Part shown: in pieces, positions 55,188 through 62,990 of the stretch | How the letters are laid out: each line of letters begins with the position of its first letter | Numbering within the stretch: the first letter of the stretch is position 1 | NCBI GenBank assembly: GCA_965261255.1 | Contig: CBDHCQ010000004.1 | Coordinates: forward strand, 3,224,001-3,288,000 | DNA length: 64,000 bases | Direction: 5' to 3' | Origin: Bin80 sp965261255 | GTDB taxonomy: Bacteria; Bacteroidota; Rhodothermia; Rhodothermales; Bin80 | The notes under the pieces: generated by a model | What the model saw: the letters and a program-made list of their open reading frames with translations, nothing else | What the model was told of the DNA's origin: nothing | Database searches by the model: none | Program-made: the position numbers and the translations under genes

Positions 55188-57310
55188 TCGAGAAATCGGT
55201 CTTGAATTGATTCAATGTCTTTACTGAGTCCGCCCCTACGACCTGGATCCTGCTGATAACACCCTTTTTAGAGCTTGAAGCGTCCGCTGGCACATCAATC
55301 TCCAGTTTAACTTTCCCGGCATCATGTTCCGCAATTAGGTAAACCCTGTATTTATTTTCATCTGCTGATAAAATATTCCAGTTTCTGGCGGACAAATGAT
55401 TCTCGAGAATCCCCACGGCCTCTGCTATATTCTTTTCCTTGAAAATTGGGGGAGTAGCAAGCAGTGTTTTGATTTCGCTTGCAAGCTCCGGTGAGCCTTC
55501 CTTAACGCGAACCCAACCAAGGGACACTTCATATTTATTGTTGTAAGAAAAACCCACAGCAACCTTCCCCTCAGTACATGTGAGAGAGTAACGTTCCAAA
55601 TACCGGATGTGTTTAACGCTCTCAACACACCAGCCGGCTCCACCTTCGCTGGTGAGTTCTTGAACGGTTAGCAATAATGCCAACAGTTTTGACTCTGAAC
55701 TGCTAAAACCATCTGGTAGCAATGCCTGCTCATCTGCACTTTGATTTTGTTGATAATAGATACGAGACTTGAAAACTATCGGCAGTATTCGCACATTCTC
55801 AAAACCCCACCGTGTTTTTGACAGCGGCGTGAGTTTAGGGTAATTCATTATCTGCAATTCATTTGACGTACATATGGTGGCAGTGTACAGGAACCTAAAA
55901 TAGCTCTCTGTTGCCGGGTTATCAGTATCGTGAGCAGATTTTCCATCAAGCAAAACTCTCCGGGAGGGCTTTAATCTTTGTGCACGATGCATAGTCAGCG
56001 CATATGCGTACCGTAGGCAGGCTGCATTCGTGTAGTGACTGTTCCTGATCAGAGCATTGAGCGCCTTTTCGTAATACTGCTTCTTTTTCTCGTATAACCT
56101 GTTCTGTTTGTGGTAGGGACGAAGTGTTATTTCAAGTTCAGCAATTTCCTCCTTTAGCGAAACCTGTTCCGTTTCAAGCCAGTTAGTTTGATCGTCGTCT
56201 TTGTGTTCCTGAAGATCTTTCCAACGTTGTAAATCCTCCTTGTAGTCTTTTTCCATTGAATCCAACTTCTTTTTTGTTGAATCCAACCCTTTTTTTTGTT
56301 CAAAAAGGGTTTTGTTTGCCTCCCCCCTTGCCCAGACTCCCAAGGCTACTGCCTGATCCTGCGCTAACTCAGGTTTTGGTGCCGAAAGAAATTCGGGCAA
56401 ATAAAGTATCTTCGCAATAGTGCCGTCAGCGTATTCAATCTTGGCATTGGCAAACTTGATAGAAGTGGGAGTTTTCCGTCCTTTGAGAAATATTGATTTC
56501 TCATAAATTTCCTCGGACCAAATCACACGGGCAAAATTGCAATGATCAATCCGCCCTGATTCCTCGGTCAAACAGCCTTGTTCGTCGATACCTTGAGCGC
56601 GAACATCCAGCTTGAGCGCGGGATTGCGTACGTCGACTATGTCGCCAGGAACCAACTTTTCGAATTTGTCTGCTTTAAAGTGCTTCTTTCGGAATTTTCT
56701 ATTGGCTGCCTGGACATCCACGTTGGTTGAACGGAGAAGTGAGGTCACATGGGGCCATTGGGGTAGGCTCTCAACTATACGATCTATATACTCACCCTGA
56801 CGAATTGTTTGTATGGTACCCTGCTGACAGAGGGGTAATTGTATAAATCTTTGAGTCTTGATTTTATCAATGAGGGCACTCTGAAAAGCCAGACGCTCAT
56901 CATCTCTAAACTCACCCCGTACTTGGGTGTGGAGTTCTGCCTGAATGAAGCCAATTCTGTGCTCTTCAAATATCTGACATTGAAGCAGGCTTCCTTCCTT
57001 TGACCCTACAGTCAATTGATAAGGGTCACCAATCAGTAACGTTTTTGGTAGCTTTCGGAACGCCAGTGATGCCTCTGTATCACTGAATGATTCTATTAAG
57101 TCATCCAGAATATAACCACTGCCGTAAATGCGCGTCTCCGTTCCAAACCAATGGTCTCCGAGCAGATGCGACTCAACAATTATGATTACATCCGCGTCGG
57201 AAGTACCGTCGTCATGCTCAATAGCATGAATTAACTTTCCATCAATGATTTTGGGTTCTTTGGTATACAACCAGCTATAAATACTCTTAGGATTGCCTAT
57301 TCCGATGATG
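55147..57310 (-). pseudogene. SF1 helicase, C-terminal portion (split by the IS21 element)
   Basis: About 720 codons remain of a superfamily 1 helicase. Motif II appears as DVIIIVESH (Glu but with Val before it instead of Asp), motif III as TLLIGDPYQLTVGS, and the motif V-VI region as YAYALTMHRAQR followed by FLYTATICTSNEL, resembling the RecD2/UvrD pattern A-x-T-x-H-K-x-Q-G and L-Y-T-A-x-T-R. A coiled-coil insert lies at ~330-410 (KKLDSMEKDYKEDLQRWKDL). The C terminus (~520-720) has no recognised domain. The P-loop is on the other side of the IS. It could be translated from a GTG at 57318 but would lack the P-loop. Confidence 0.75.
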
Positions 57311-57432
57311 TGAGACACCTAATCCGCTTGAAGTGGGACACCAATCCGATTGATCTGGGACACTAATCCGATCGATCTGGGACACTAATCCGATTGATCT
57401 GGGACACCAATCCGATCGATCTGGGACACCAT
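57311..57432 (-). repeat. IS21 terminal repeat array, low-coordinate end
   Basis: Six tandem units of about 22 bp with the core TGGGACACyAATCCGATyGATC (y = C or T). The outermost unit is diverged (TGAGACACC). They are presumably IstA-binding sites. Matching units in inverted orientation stand at the other end. Confidence 0.85.
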
Positions 57433-57501
57433 TCTGGAGGAAGTGGATTCCTTGGCGTGTCGTGCAGCTGGCCCGTACGTAGCTGGTTATGGTAGTCTGG
57501 C

Positions 57502-58260
57502 TCATTGGGTTATCTCTTTTTCTAATTCTTGTTGTCCCTTCACCTTGCGCATCGACTCGCCCGTCAACTGGATTTTGTGTGCATTGTTGACGAGTCGGTC
57601 CAGGATTGCATCTGCCAGGGTCGGGTCTTCCATGGTTTCATACCATTGATCCAGGGGATACTGACTGGTTGCAATTGTAGATCGCACGGTGTAGCGGTCA
57701 TCGAGGAGTTCCATCAGGTCTCGTTGTTGCGGCGGACCAATCCGGTGCAGTCCCCAATCGTCCAGCACCAGGACATCCGTGCGGGCGAGCTGTTTCAAGG
57801 TTTTGAGGTAGGTGCCTTCTTCGCGGGCAATCTGCAGGGTTTCCAGGAGTCGGGACAAGCGCGTGTATCGGGTTCGGAAGTTTTCCAGACACGCTTTGTG
57901 GGCTAAGGCACAGGCCACATAGCTTTTGCCGACGCCGGTCGGTCCGGTAATGATCACATTTTGTTGGCGGCGGATCCATTGACAGCTGGCCAGGTGGAGC
58001 ATCAGGCGTTGATCCAGGCCGCGAGCTCCGCTGTAATCCAGGTTCGCCATGCTGGCAGGAAGACGCAGTTTGGCGGCCTGCAACCGCCGGGCAAGCCGCC
58101 GGTCTCCCCGTACCGCTTCCTCGTGGTCGACCATGAGACCAAGGCGGTCCAGGAATGGCATCGCCTCGATGTCGGGCGTATCCAGTTGGTCCCGCAGGGC
58201 CGCAGCCATACCACCGAGCCGCATCTGTTCCAGTTTTGAGATCGTTGGATGTATGAGCAT
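57502..58260 (-). CDS. istB: IS21 helper ATPase IstB
   Basis: A 252-residue AAA+ ATPase that helps IstA choose and activate target DNA. The Walker A motif is ITGPTGVGKSYVACAL (residues ~102-117) and Walker B is DVLVLDDWGLHRIG. RSTIATSQYPLDQWYE is the sensor region. The N-terminal IS21 domain (LEQMRLGGMAAALRDQLD) is complete. It begins 12 bases after the istA stop. Confidence 0.95.
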   Translation of the reverse strand: MLIHPTISKLEQMRLGGMAAALRDQLDTPDIEAMPFLDRLGLMVDHEEAVRGDRRLARRLQAAKLRLPASMANLDYSGARGLDQRLMLHLASCQWIRRQQNVIITGPTGVGKSYVACALAHKACLENFRTRYTRLSRLLETLQIAREEGTYLKTLKQLARTDVLVLDDWGLHRIGPPQQRDLMELLDDRYTVRSTIATSQYPLDQWYETMEDPTLADAILDRLVNNAHKIQLTGESMRKVKGQQELEKEITQ

Positions 58261-58272
58261 TTGGAAGTTCGG

Positions 58273-59817
58273 TTAAGATGAATAATAGTTGGCACCCCGA
58301 AGGTTCTCATGTGCAATGGGTGGGGATGGAGACGGATGCACTTCAACCGCGATCCGCTTGACCAGTCGTCGGATTGCAGCCGAGTTCAAGGTTTCTCGTG
58401 CAAGTGCAAGCTCGCACGCCCGTTCCAGCGTGGCCTGACCATACGTACGTTCCAGTTTTAGAATTCCCATACAGCGGGAATACATCTGCGCTGGAACCTG
58501 GGCTGAGGCCAGATTCTCCTCAATGAGGGCACGCGTAGAGGGACCAATCTTTTTGGCCCAATTCACAAACCGCGACGGCGGCCAATCGCCATACTCTATG
58601 TGATTCTTCGGCATGTGCGCACGATTGGTGGTGTATTTGCCCGAGGCCCGATCCCGCACATGAGACGCAATTCGTCGCTGATGACGATAGATCTCCACGA
58701 TCTTTGCTTGAATCCGCGCACGGACATAACTGCCGACGTATTGATAAGGAACACTGTAAAAGTGTTTCTCAATCTGGATGTGATAATTGAAGGCGACTTT
58801 CCGCTTGTCCGTCCACTGTCCATACTCGTAGGGCTCGGTGGGCAATGGACGCAGCGCCGGTCGGTCCAGTTCTTCAAACATACGCTGACGGGAGGTGTCC
58901 ATCTTCTGGAACGGGGCGTGATTGAGGTCCCGAACCTGTTCCAGAATCGCGGCATTAAGCTCGGCAAGACTCGTAAACATTACCGCTCGCAGCGCACCCA
59001 GAATCCGACGCTGAAGCATCAAAACACTGCTCTCAACTTTTCCCTTATCCCGAGGCTTTTGAGGACGGGCAGGAAGCACGCCTACCTGGTAATGCTCCGT
59101 CAAATCCCGGAAGGATTCATTCAGAACGGGGACATCGTCCTTCTTGAATTGAATCACGGCGGCTTTCAGATTGTCCGGCACAATCAGACGGGGAACCCCA
59201 TCCAGAAACTCAAAGGTCCGACGAATGGACCCGCAGAAGTCCGCTGTCGATTGGGTCTCGGTGGCCTCCGCATACAGATACCCCGAGGCCCCCAGTGCGG
59301 CAACAAACAGCTCCACCCGGCGCTCCTCGCCCGTGTGCGGATCCACCACAGACGGCTTCTTGCCAGAATAATCTACAAACAAGCGTTCCCCCGCCTTGTG
59401 CGTCAGGCGCATCACCGGATCCACCTGAGCGCCCCGCCAGCTTCGATAGAGATCGCAAAAATGACTGTACTGGTACCCCGTCGGGTTGGCCTCGATATAT
59501 TCCGTCCAGAGTTGAAACAACGTCAGGGACCGGTGGGTGGCCAGTTGCTTACGGACCTCCACCCAGTTCGGGACCGGGCGGGCGGCCGATCCCCCACGAG
59601 CCGTGACGGGATAGAGCAACGCCTCCAGCTTCGCATCCGTCACCGCAGCGGGCAGAGGCCAGGTCACCTTCGTGACCCGCACTCGTTCCAGAATCCGGGA
59701 CACGGAGCTACGACTCACCCCCACACTCCGGGCAATCGCGCGAACCGAAAGGTTCGCAACAAAATGTAATTCTAAAATTCGCTTCACCTTCTTCATCGGC
59801 ACGCGTTTGGTTGGCAT
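58273..59817 (-). CDS. istA: IS21 transposase IstA
   Basis: A 514-residue DDE transposase. I start at the ATG at 59817 (MPTKRVPMKKV). The N-terminal helix-turn-helix is VRAIARSVGVSRSSVSRIL. The integrase core has GERLFVDYSGKKPSVVD (first Asp), RLIVPDNLKAAV (second Asp) and PRDKGKVESSVLML (Glu). A C-terminal Mu-type domain follows (YVGSYVRARIQAK). The frame is intact. Confidence 0.95.
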   Translation of the reverse strand: MPTKRVPMKKVKRILELHFVANLSVRAIARSVGVSRSSVSRILERVRVTKVTWPLPAAVTDAKLEALLYPVTARGGSAARPVPNWVEVRKQLATHRSLTLFQLWTEYIEANPTGYQYSHFCDLYRSWRGAQVDPVMRLTHKAGERLFVDYSGKKPSVVDPHTGEERRVELFVAALGASGYLYAEATETQSTADFCGSIRRTFEFLDGVPRLIVPDNLKAAVIQFKKDDVPVLNESFRDLTEHYQVGVLPARPQKPRDKGKVESSVLMLQRRILGALRAVMFTSLAELNAAILEQVRDLNHAPFQKMDTSRQRMFEELDRPALRPLPTEPYEYGQWTDKRKVAFNYHIQIEKHFYSVPYQYVGSYVRARIQAKIVEIYRHQRRIASHVRDRASGKYTTNRAHMPKNHIEYGDWPPSRFVNWAKKIGPSTRALIEENLASAQVPAQMYSRCMGILKLERTYGQATLERACELALARETLNSAAIRRLVKRIAVEVHPSPSPPIAHENLRGANYYSS

Positions 59818-59936
59818 GATTCCTCGCAATTTGGGTTAGATAAAGCGAAGAAGGTAACGCCGACAAGGAGATCGAAAATCAAGGCCTGATGCACGCGCAT
59901 ACACCACAGCAACCCCACAAATCCCCCGCACATAAA

Positions 59937-60055
59937 GTGTCCCAGATCAATCGGATTGGTGTCCCAGATCAATCGGATTAGTGTCCCAGATCGATCGGAT
60001 TGGTGTCCCACATCAATCGGATTAGTGTCCCACTTCCACCGGATTAGGTGTCCCA
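59937..60055 (+). repeat. IS21 terminal repeat array, high-coordinate end
   Basis: Six GTGTCCCA boxes spaced about 22 bp apart, forming the inverted counterpart of the array at 57311-57432. The minus-strand helicase frame reads through them, so the N-terminal fragment has an IS-encoded tail. Confidence 0.85.
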
Positions 60056-60320
60056 CTTCCAGCGGAATATCCATAGGATTCCAGGACTTACCACAAACCC
60101 CATTATATCTCTTTGCTATGCATACACTGGGAGCAATTAAGAGCGGTCTCTTTTTCTTTTGTACTAATTCTTGGCCAACGGCGGACAGCACCATGCGCTT
60201 GCCGGTAAATGCGGCTCCGGCAAGAGAAAAAACTTTTTTGTCCGAGTCGTTGAGCCAGTCTTTGATTTTTCCAAAAACTTCGATTTGCTCGTCGCTGAGT
60301 AAATTTTTTCTAGAAGCCAT
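60056..60320 (-). pseudogene. SF1 helicase, N-terminal portion with the P-loop
   Basis: About 88 codons from the ATG at 60320 encode the start of the interrupted helicase. NLLSDEQIEVFGKIKDWL is the Q-motif-like lead, SLAGAAFTGKRMVLSAVG the Walker A motif (G-x4-G-K-R, with Arg where Ser/Thr is usual), and PLLIAPSVCIAKRYNG motif Ia. The frame continues 79 codons or so into the IS end repeats before stopping. Together with 55147-57310 it would make a protein of about 810 residues. Confidence 0.75.
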
Positions 60321-60530
60321 TCTCGGCCAAATTCTAATTCGCTCTCGTCAGAAATTTATAGTGAGTTCCGTCGCTCGGCCGACAATTTAGTGATTCCGGG
60401 GGCAGTATGTGTATTCCGATCAAACTGAGGCCGTTTCCCCTCCTAAACAGATAATTTCAGCCTCCCCTAACGGCACATCCAGATTGCGAGGAGATGCGGT
60501 CAGGGTACTATCTGGGCATTTCCGAGCCAT

Positions 60531-60852
60531 TTTTCCATGGACACGGATCCGGGTACTCCGAGTGCTATCGTTGCCAGAATAGGGCGGGCGTTCATCGCGG
60601 CAATATCACTGAGGTTGACGGCCATGGCCTTATGGCCAGCGTCCTCCATACTGTAGAACGCAAAATCGAAATGATATCCTTCAATCAGGGCGTCTGTTGT
60701 CACCACCTGTACCCCCTCCTGTCGTGATTGGTGCGATAAACCGCTGCATCGTCACCGATCCCCGCAATTATCGGCAGCTCAATGTTCGAGGAACCAATGG
60801 AGGTCAGTAGATGGATCAGATTGAACTCCCCGGCCCGTTCAATACTGGACAT
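60531..60852 (-). pseudogene. Truncated second copy of thiL
   Basis: It matches the first ~107 codons of thiL (53629 to about 53313) at roughly 90% by eye, starting at the ATG at 60852 (MSSIERAGEFNLI). A four-base insertion near 60713 shifts the frame, and similarity ends abruptly at 60531. It cannot make a working kinase. The segment 60321-60530 between it and the helicase start shows no gene. Confidence 0.88.
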
Positions 60853-61000
60853 GGCTTGCAGAGGTAATGGTTCGCGCCAGGCTCTCAAGGTGCAGGTACT
60901 GGTCAAGGCAGGGCGCTTGTTTTACCCGTTCATTGTAATTACAGTTGTGCATTTAACGTTCCTTACATGTTCAAGTCTGTAGAGAGGCTGATATGGCCGT

Positions 61001-61108
61001 TCAGTATAAAACCTCGGTTTTCAGTGCTTCCCAGCCGTGGTAGTTCTTTTTTTGTTGAGGTTATAACCCGGAGTGCACTAACTGATTTGCCCTCATGCAT
61101 ATTCATTG
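61001..61108 (-). pseudogene. 3' relic of a TPR/cold-shock gene copy
   Basis: The minus strand encodes SVSALRV, then, after a shift in a run of A's, NYHGWEALK before a stop at 61001. This parallels PVSALRV and KFGWKALK at the end of the intact gene at 53772-55187. The spacing to the thiL copy (148 bases) matches that of the intact pair (142), so the two relics are one duplicated block. Confidence 0.75.
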
Positions 61109-61208
61109 GGAAACAACTTACAATACTTGACAAGTGAATTACATATCCTTACTTGTAGATGCGGTATCTTTACTGACACAACGGCAGTCATAAACTGAAC
61201 TAGGGACA

Positions 61209-61322
61209 ATGAGTGATACAAAGAACTGTTGCACTTCAAACGTGATTACTTGGCTCCTTGTGGGCGCAAATGTGTGGCTTGCAACTCTAGTCGCCCTGAT
61301 GTGCTACTTGTTGTGGGGCTGA
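61209..61322 (+). CDS. 37-residue membrane peptide
   Basis: A short ATG-to-TGA frame encoding MSDTKNCCTSNVITWLLVGA and a hydrophobic remainder (to CYLLWG), with one predicted membrane helix spanning residues ~13-36. AGGGAC lies just upstream. No family was recognised. It could be a small membrane toxin or structural peptide, or chance; the helix length and the hairpin 66 bases downstream make it worth noting. Confidence 0.35.
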   Translation: MSDTKNCCTSNVITWLLVGANVWLATLVALMCYLLWG

Positions 61323-61387
61323 TGGTAGCTTCGCTTCTGCAGGGGACGTAAATGCACCAACTGCAGCGTCTCACTCCCAAAACAACC

Positions 61388-61414
61388 GGTGAAGCACTGG
61401 ATCAGTGCTTCACC
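61388..61414 (+). terminator. Perfect 12-bp hairpin, possible terminator or regulatory stem-loop
   Basis: GGTGAAGCACTG, a GAT loop and CAGTGCTTCACC form an uninterrupted 12-bp stem. No T-tract follows on either strand, so a standard intrinsic terminator is not certain. It stands between the 37-residue peptide and the repeat-protein gene. Confidence 0.4.
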
Positions 61415-61486
61415 AAGCTTGACTTTGAAACGTAGTATACTTCTCTGGGTAATTAGTCTTTTCCACTCAACAGAACACTCGTGACA

Positions 61487-62617
61487 ATGCAATTTCTAAT
61501 TCCTTTACTGCTTATCGCGGCGACAACGGGAATTGATGTTTCCTTGATCCCCGACTCCAGAGTAGCTCAGATTTCGGGCAATTACCTGAATGATGCTGTC
61601 CTTTCTCCGGCCTCGCAGTCCTCTGTTCAGTCACCAGTAAATGATGACGGTGTACTGGATTCCTCTGAAATCCAAATGTTAAACAGAATGAGTGGCGAGT
61701 GGTGTACTCGGCCGGTAGACGCTACCAAAGGCCAGAGAGAACGCTTCGATGCATGTGTGAAAAGGATTAAAGACTGTGAAAACACGTTTCACGTAAATCG
61801 CTATGGTGACCATAAGGTTGAGTGTAGAAACGATGCGATCCTCTCTTCGGCCTCGCTGTTCTCTGTCCGATCACTTGTTAACGATGACGGCGTGCTGGAT
61901 TCCCCTGAAATCCAAATGTTAAAGAGAACTACTGGTGAGTGGTGTGTTCGGCCGGTAGGCTATACCGAAAAACAGGGAAAACGCTTCGATGCATGCGTGA
62001 AAAGGATTAAAGACTGTGAAACCACATTTAACGTAAATCGCTATGGTGACCAGAAGGTCGAGTGTAACAACGATGCGGCCCTCCGCTCGGCCTCGCAGTT
62101 CGCTGCCCGATCACTGGTAAACAATGAGGGCGTACTGGATTCGTCTGAAATCCAAAAGTTAATCAGAATTAGTGGAGAGTGGTGTGTTCGGCCGATAGGC
62201 TATACCGAGAAACAGAGAAAACGCTTCCACGCTTGCGTGGAAAGGATTAATGACTGTGAAAATGAGTTTCACGTAAATCGCTATGGTGACCACAAGGTTG
62301 AGTGTAAAAACGATGCGGTCCTCTCTTCGGCCTCACAGTTCTCTGTCCGATCACCGGTAAATGATGAGGGTGTACTGGATTCCTCTAAAATCCAAACGTT
62401 AAACAGAAGCAGTGGGGAGTGGTGTACTCGGCCGGTAGACTCTAGTAACGGCCAGAAAGAACGCTTTGATACGTGTGTGAAGAGGATTAGAGACTGTGAA
62501 AATACGTTTAACGTAAATCGCTATGGTGACCAGAAGGTTGAGTGTAGAAACAATGCGATCCTCCCTATGGCCCTGCAGCCCCCTGTCCGACCACTGATAC
62601 GTCTGTCCGACCAGTGA
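61487..62617 (+). CDS. Secreted protein of four 80-residue four-cysteine repeats
   Basis: A 376-residue protein from the ATG at 61487 (a GTG two codons earlier is possible). A signal-like hydrophobic start (MQFLIPLLLIAATTGIDVSL) is followed by four near-identical units with an exact 240-base period, starting at 61589, 61829, 62069 and 62309. Each unit has GVLDSSEIQ, GEWCxRPV, RFDACVKRIKDCE and VNRYGDxKVEC, that is four cysteines, probably two disulfides per unit. A fifth unit starts at 62549 but degenerates and the frame stops at 62617. No known family was recognised. An exported adhesive, inhibitor or effector role is conceivable but unsupported. Confidence 0.7.
   Translation: MQFLIPLLLIAATTGIDVSLIPDSRVAQISGNYLNDAVLSPASQSSVQSPVNDDGVLDSSEIQMLNRMSGEWCTRPVDATKGQRERFDACVKRIKDCENTFHVNRYGDHKVECRNDAILSSASLFSVRSLVNDDGVLDSPEIQMLKRTTGEWCVRPVGYTEKQGKRFDACVKRIKDCETTFNVNRYGDQKVECNNDAALRSASQFAARSLVNNEGVLDSSEIQKLIRISGEWCVRPIGYTEKQRKRFHACVERINDCENEFHVNRYGDHKVECKNDAVLSSASQFSVRSPVNDEGVLDSSKIQTLNRSSGEWCTRPVDSSNGQKERFDTCVKRIRDCENTFNVNRYGDQKVECRNNAILPMALQPPVRPLIRLSDQ
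61589..62548 (+). repeat. Four tandem 240-bp coding repeats
   Basis: The units are 80 codons each with no length change. Differences are mainly single substitutions, showing expansion by in-frame duplication, likely recent. A partial, decaying fifth unit follows. Confidence 0.9.
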
Positions 62618-62990
62618 TAGACTATGAGAGCGTGCTAATTTCCCGTGAAATCCAAATGGGGTTCTACCGTGAATATTGTGGGTAGAACCAAAATGTTACA
62701 GTCCAGTGACGCACGGCACGCGTGACTTTTAACGATGGTCGAACATACAACAGCGTCTGCGATGGATCGTGTCGGCGTGTTTGCACGCCGTCAAAGACTC
62801 AAGCTTATCACCAATAACTCGCAGCTCAGAGCCTTGACCCACAGGTTCAATTATTATTTTGGACCCGCAAATCGCTACGTAGACCCCACGTCGTGCACCC
62901 CTTTAAGCGGCTAATACTTACGTATCCCCGAAGGTTCTGAGCGGCACCGATATAGACATAAAATCTTTATCGAAAACAGAATCATAACCT
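62618..62990. other. Decayed fifth repeat and intergenic sequence
   Basis: Similarity to the 240-bp unit continues past the stop to about 62656 (for example GAAATCCAAATG), out of frame. A 9-bp inverted repeat, GGTTCTACC/GGTAGAACC (62660-62689), follows and might end the transcript, though only AAAA, not a T-run, comes after it. Nothing else was recognised up to anmK. Confidence 0.5.
62660..62689 (+). terminator. Stem-loop after the repeat-protein gene
   Basis: GGTTCTACC pairs perfectly with GGTAGAACC across a 12-base loop. It lies 43 bases after the stop codon. There is no T-tract on the plus strand, so termination is only a possibility. Confidence 0.3.

Larger units (their letters stand above)
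57311..60055 (-). mobile_element. IS21-family insertion sequence interrupting the helicase gene
   Basis: A 2.7-kb element with istA and istB in the same direction as the host gene. Both ends start with TGxGACACCTAATCC-type sequence and carry inverted arrays of ~22-bp repeats (57311-57432 and 59937-60055). No flanking target duplication was recognised, and simple removal of the element does not restore a single helicase frame, so the boundaries are approximate to a few bases, or sequence was lost. Both transposition genes look intact. Confidence 0.88.

Noticed and set aside
57311..57432. Repeat array considered as a CRISPR
   Set aside because: Units are contiguous 22-bp repeats without spacers, mirrored at the other end of an istAB element, so they are transposon ends.
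59793..60055. Minus-strand coding of the IS21 end repeats as part of the helicase
   Set aside because: The residues after about codon 88 are translations of the 22-bp repeats (recurring W-D-T-N-P-I-D), so this tail is an insertion artefact.
61589..62548. 240-bp repeats considered as non-coding satellite
   Set aside because: The period is exactly 80 codons, the frame is open throughout, cysteines are invariant and a signal-like start precedes them, so they are coding.
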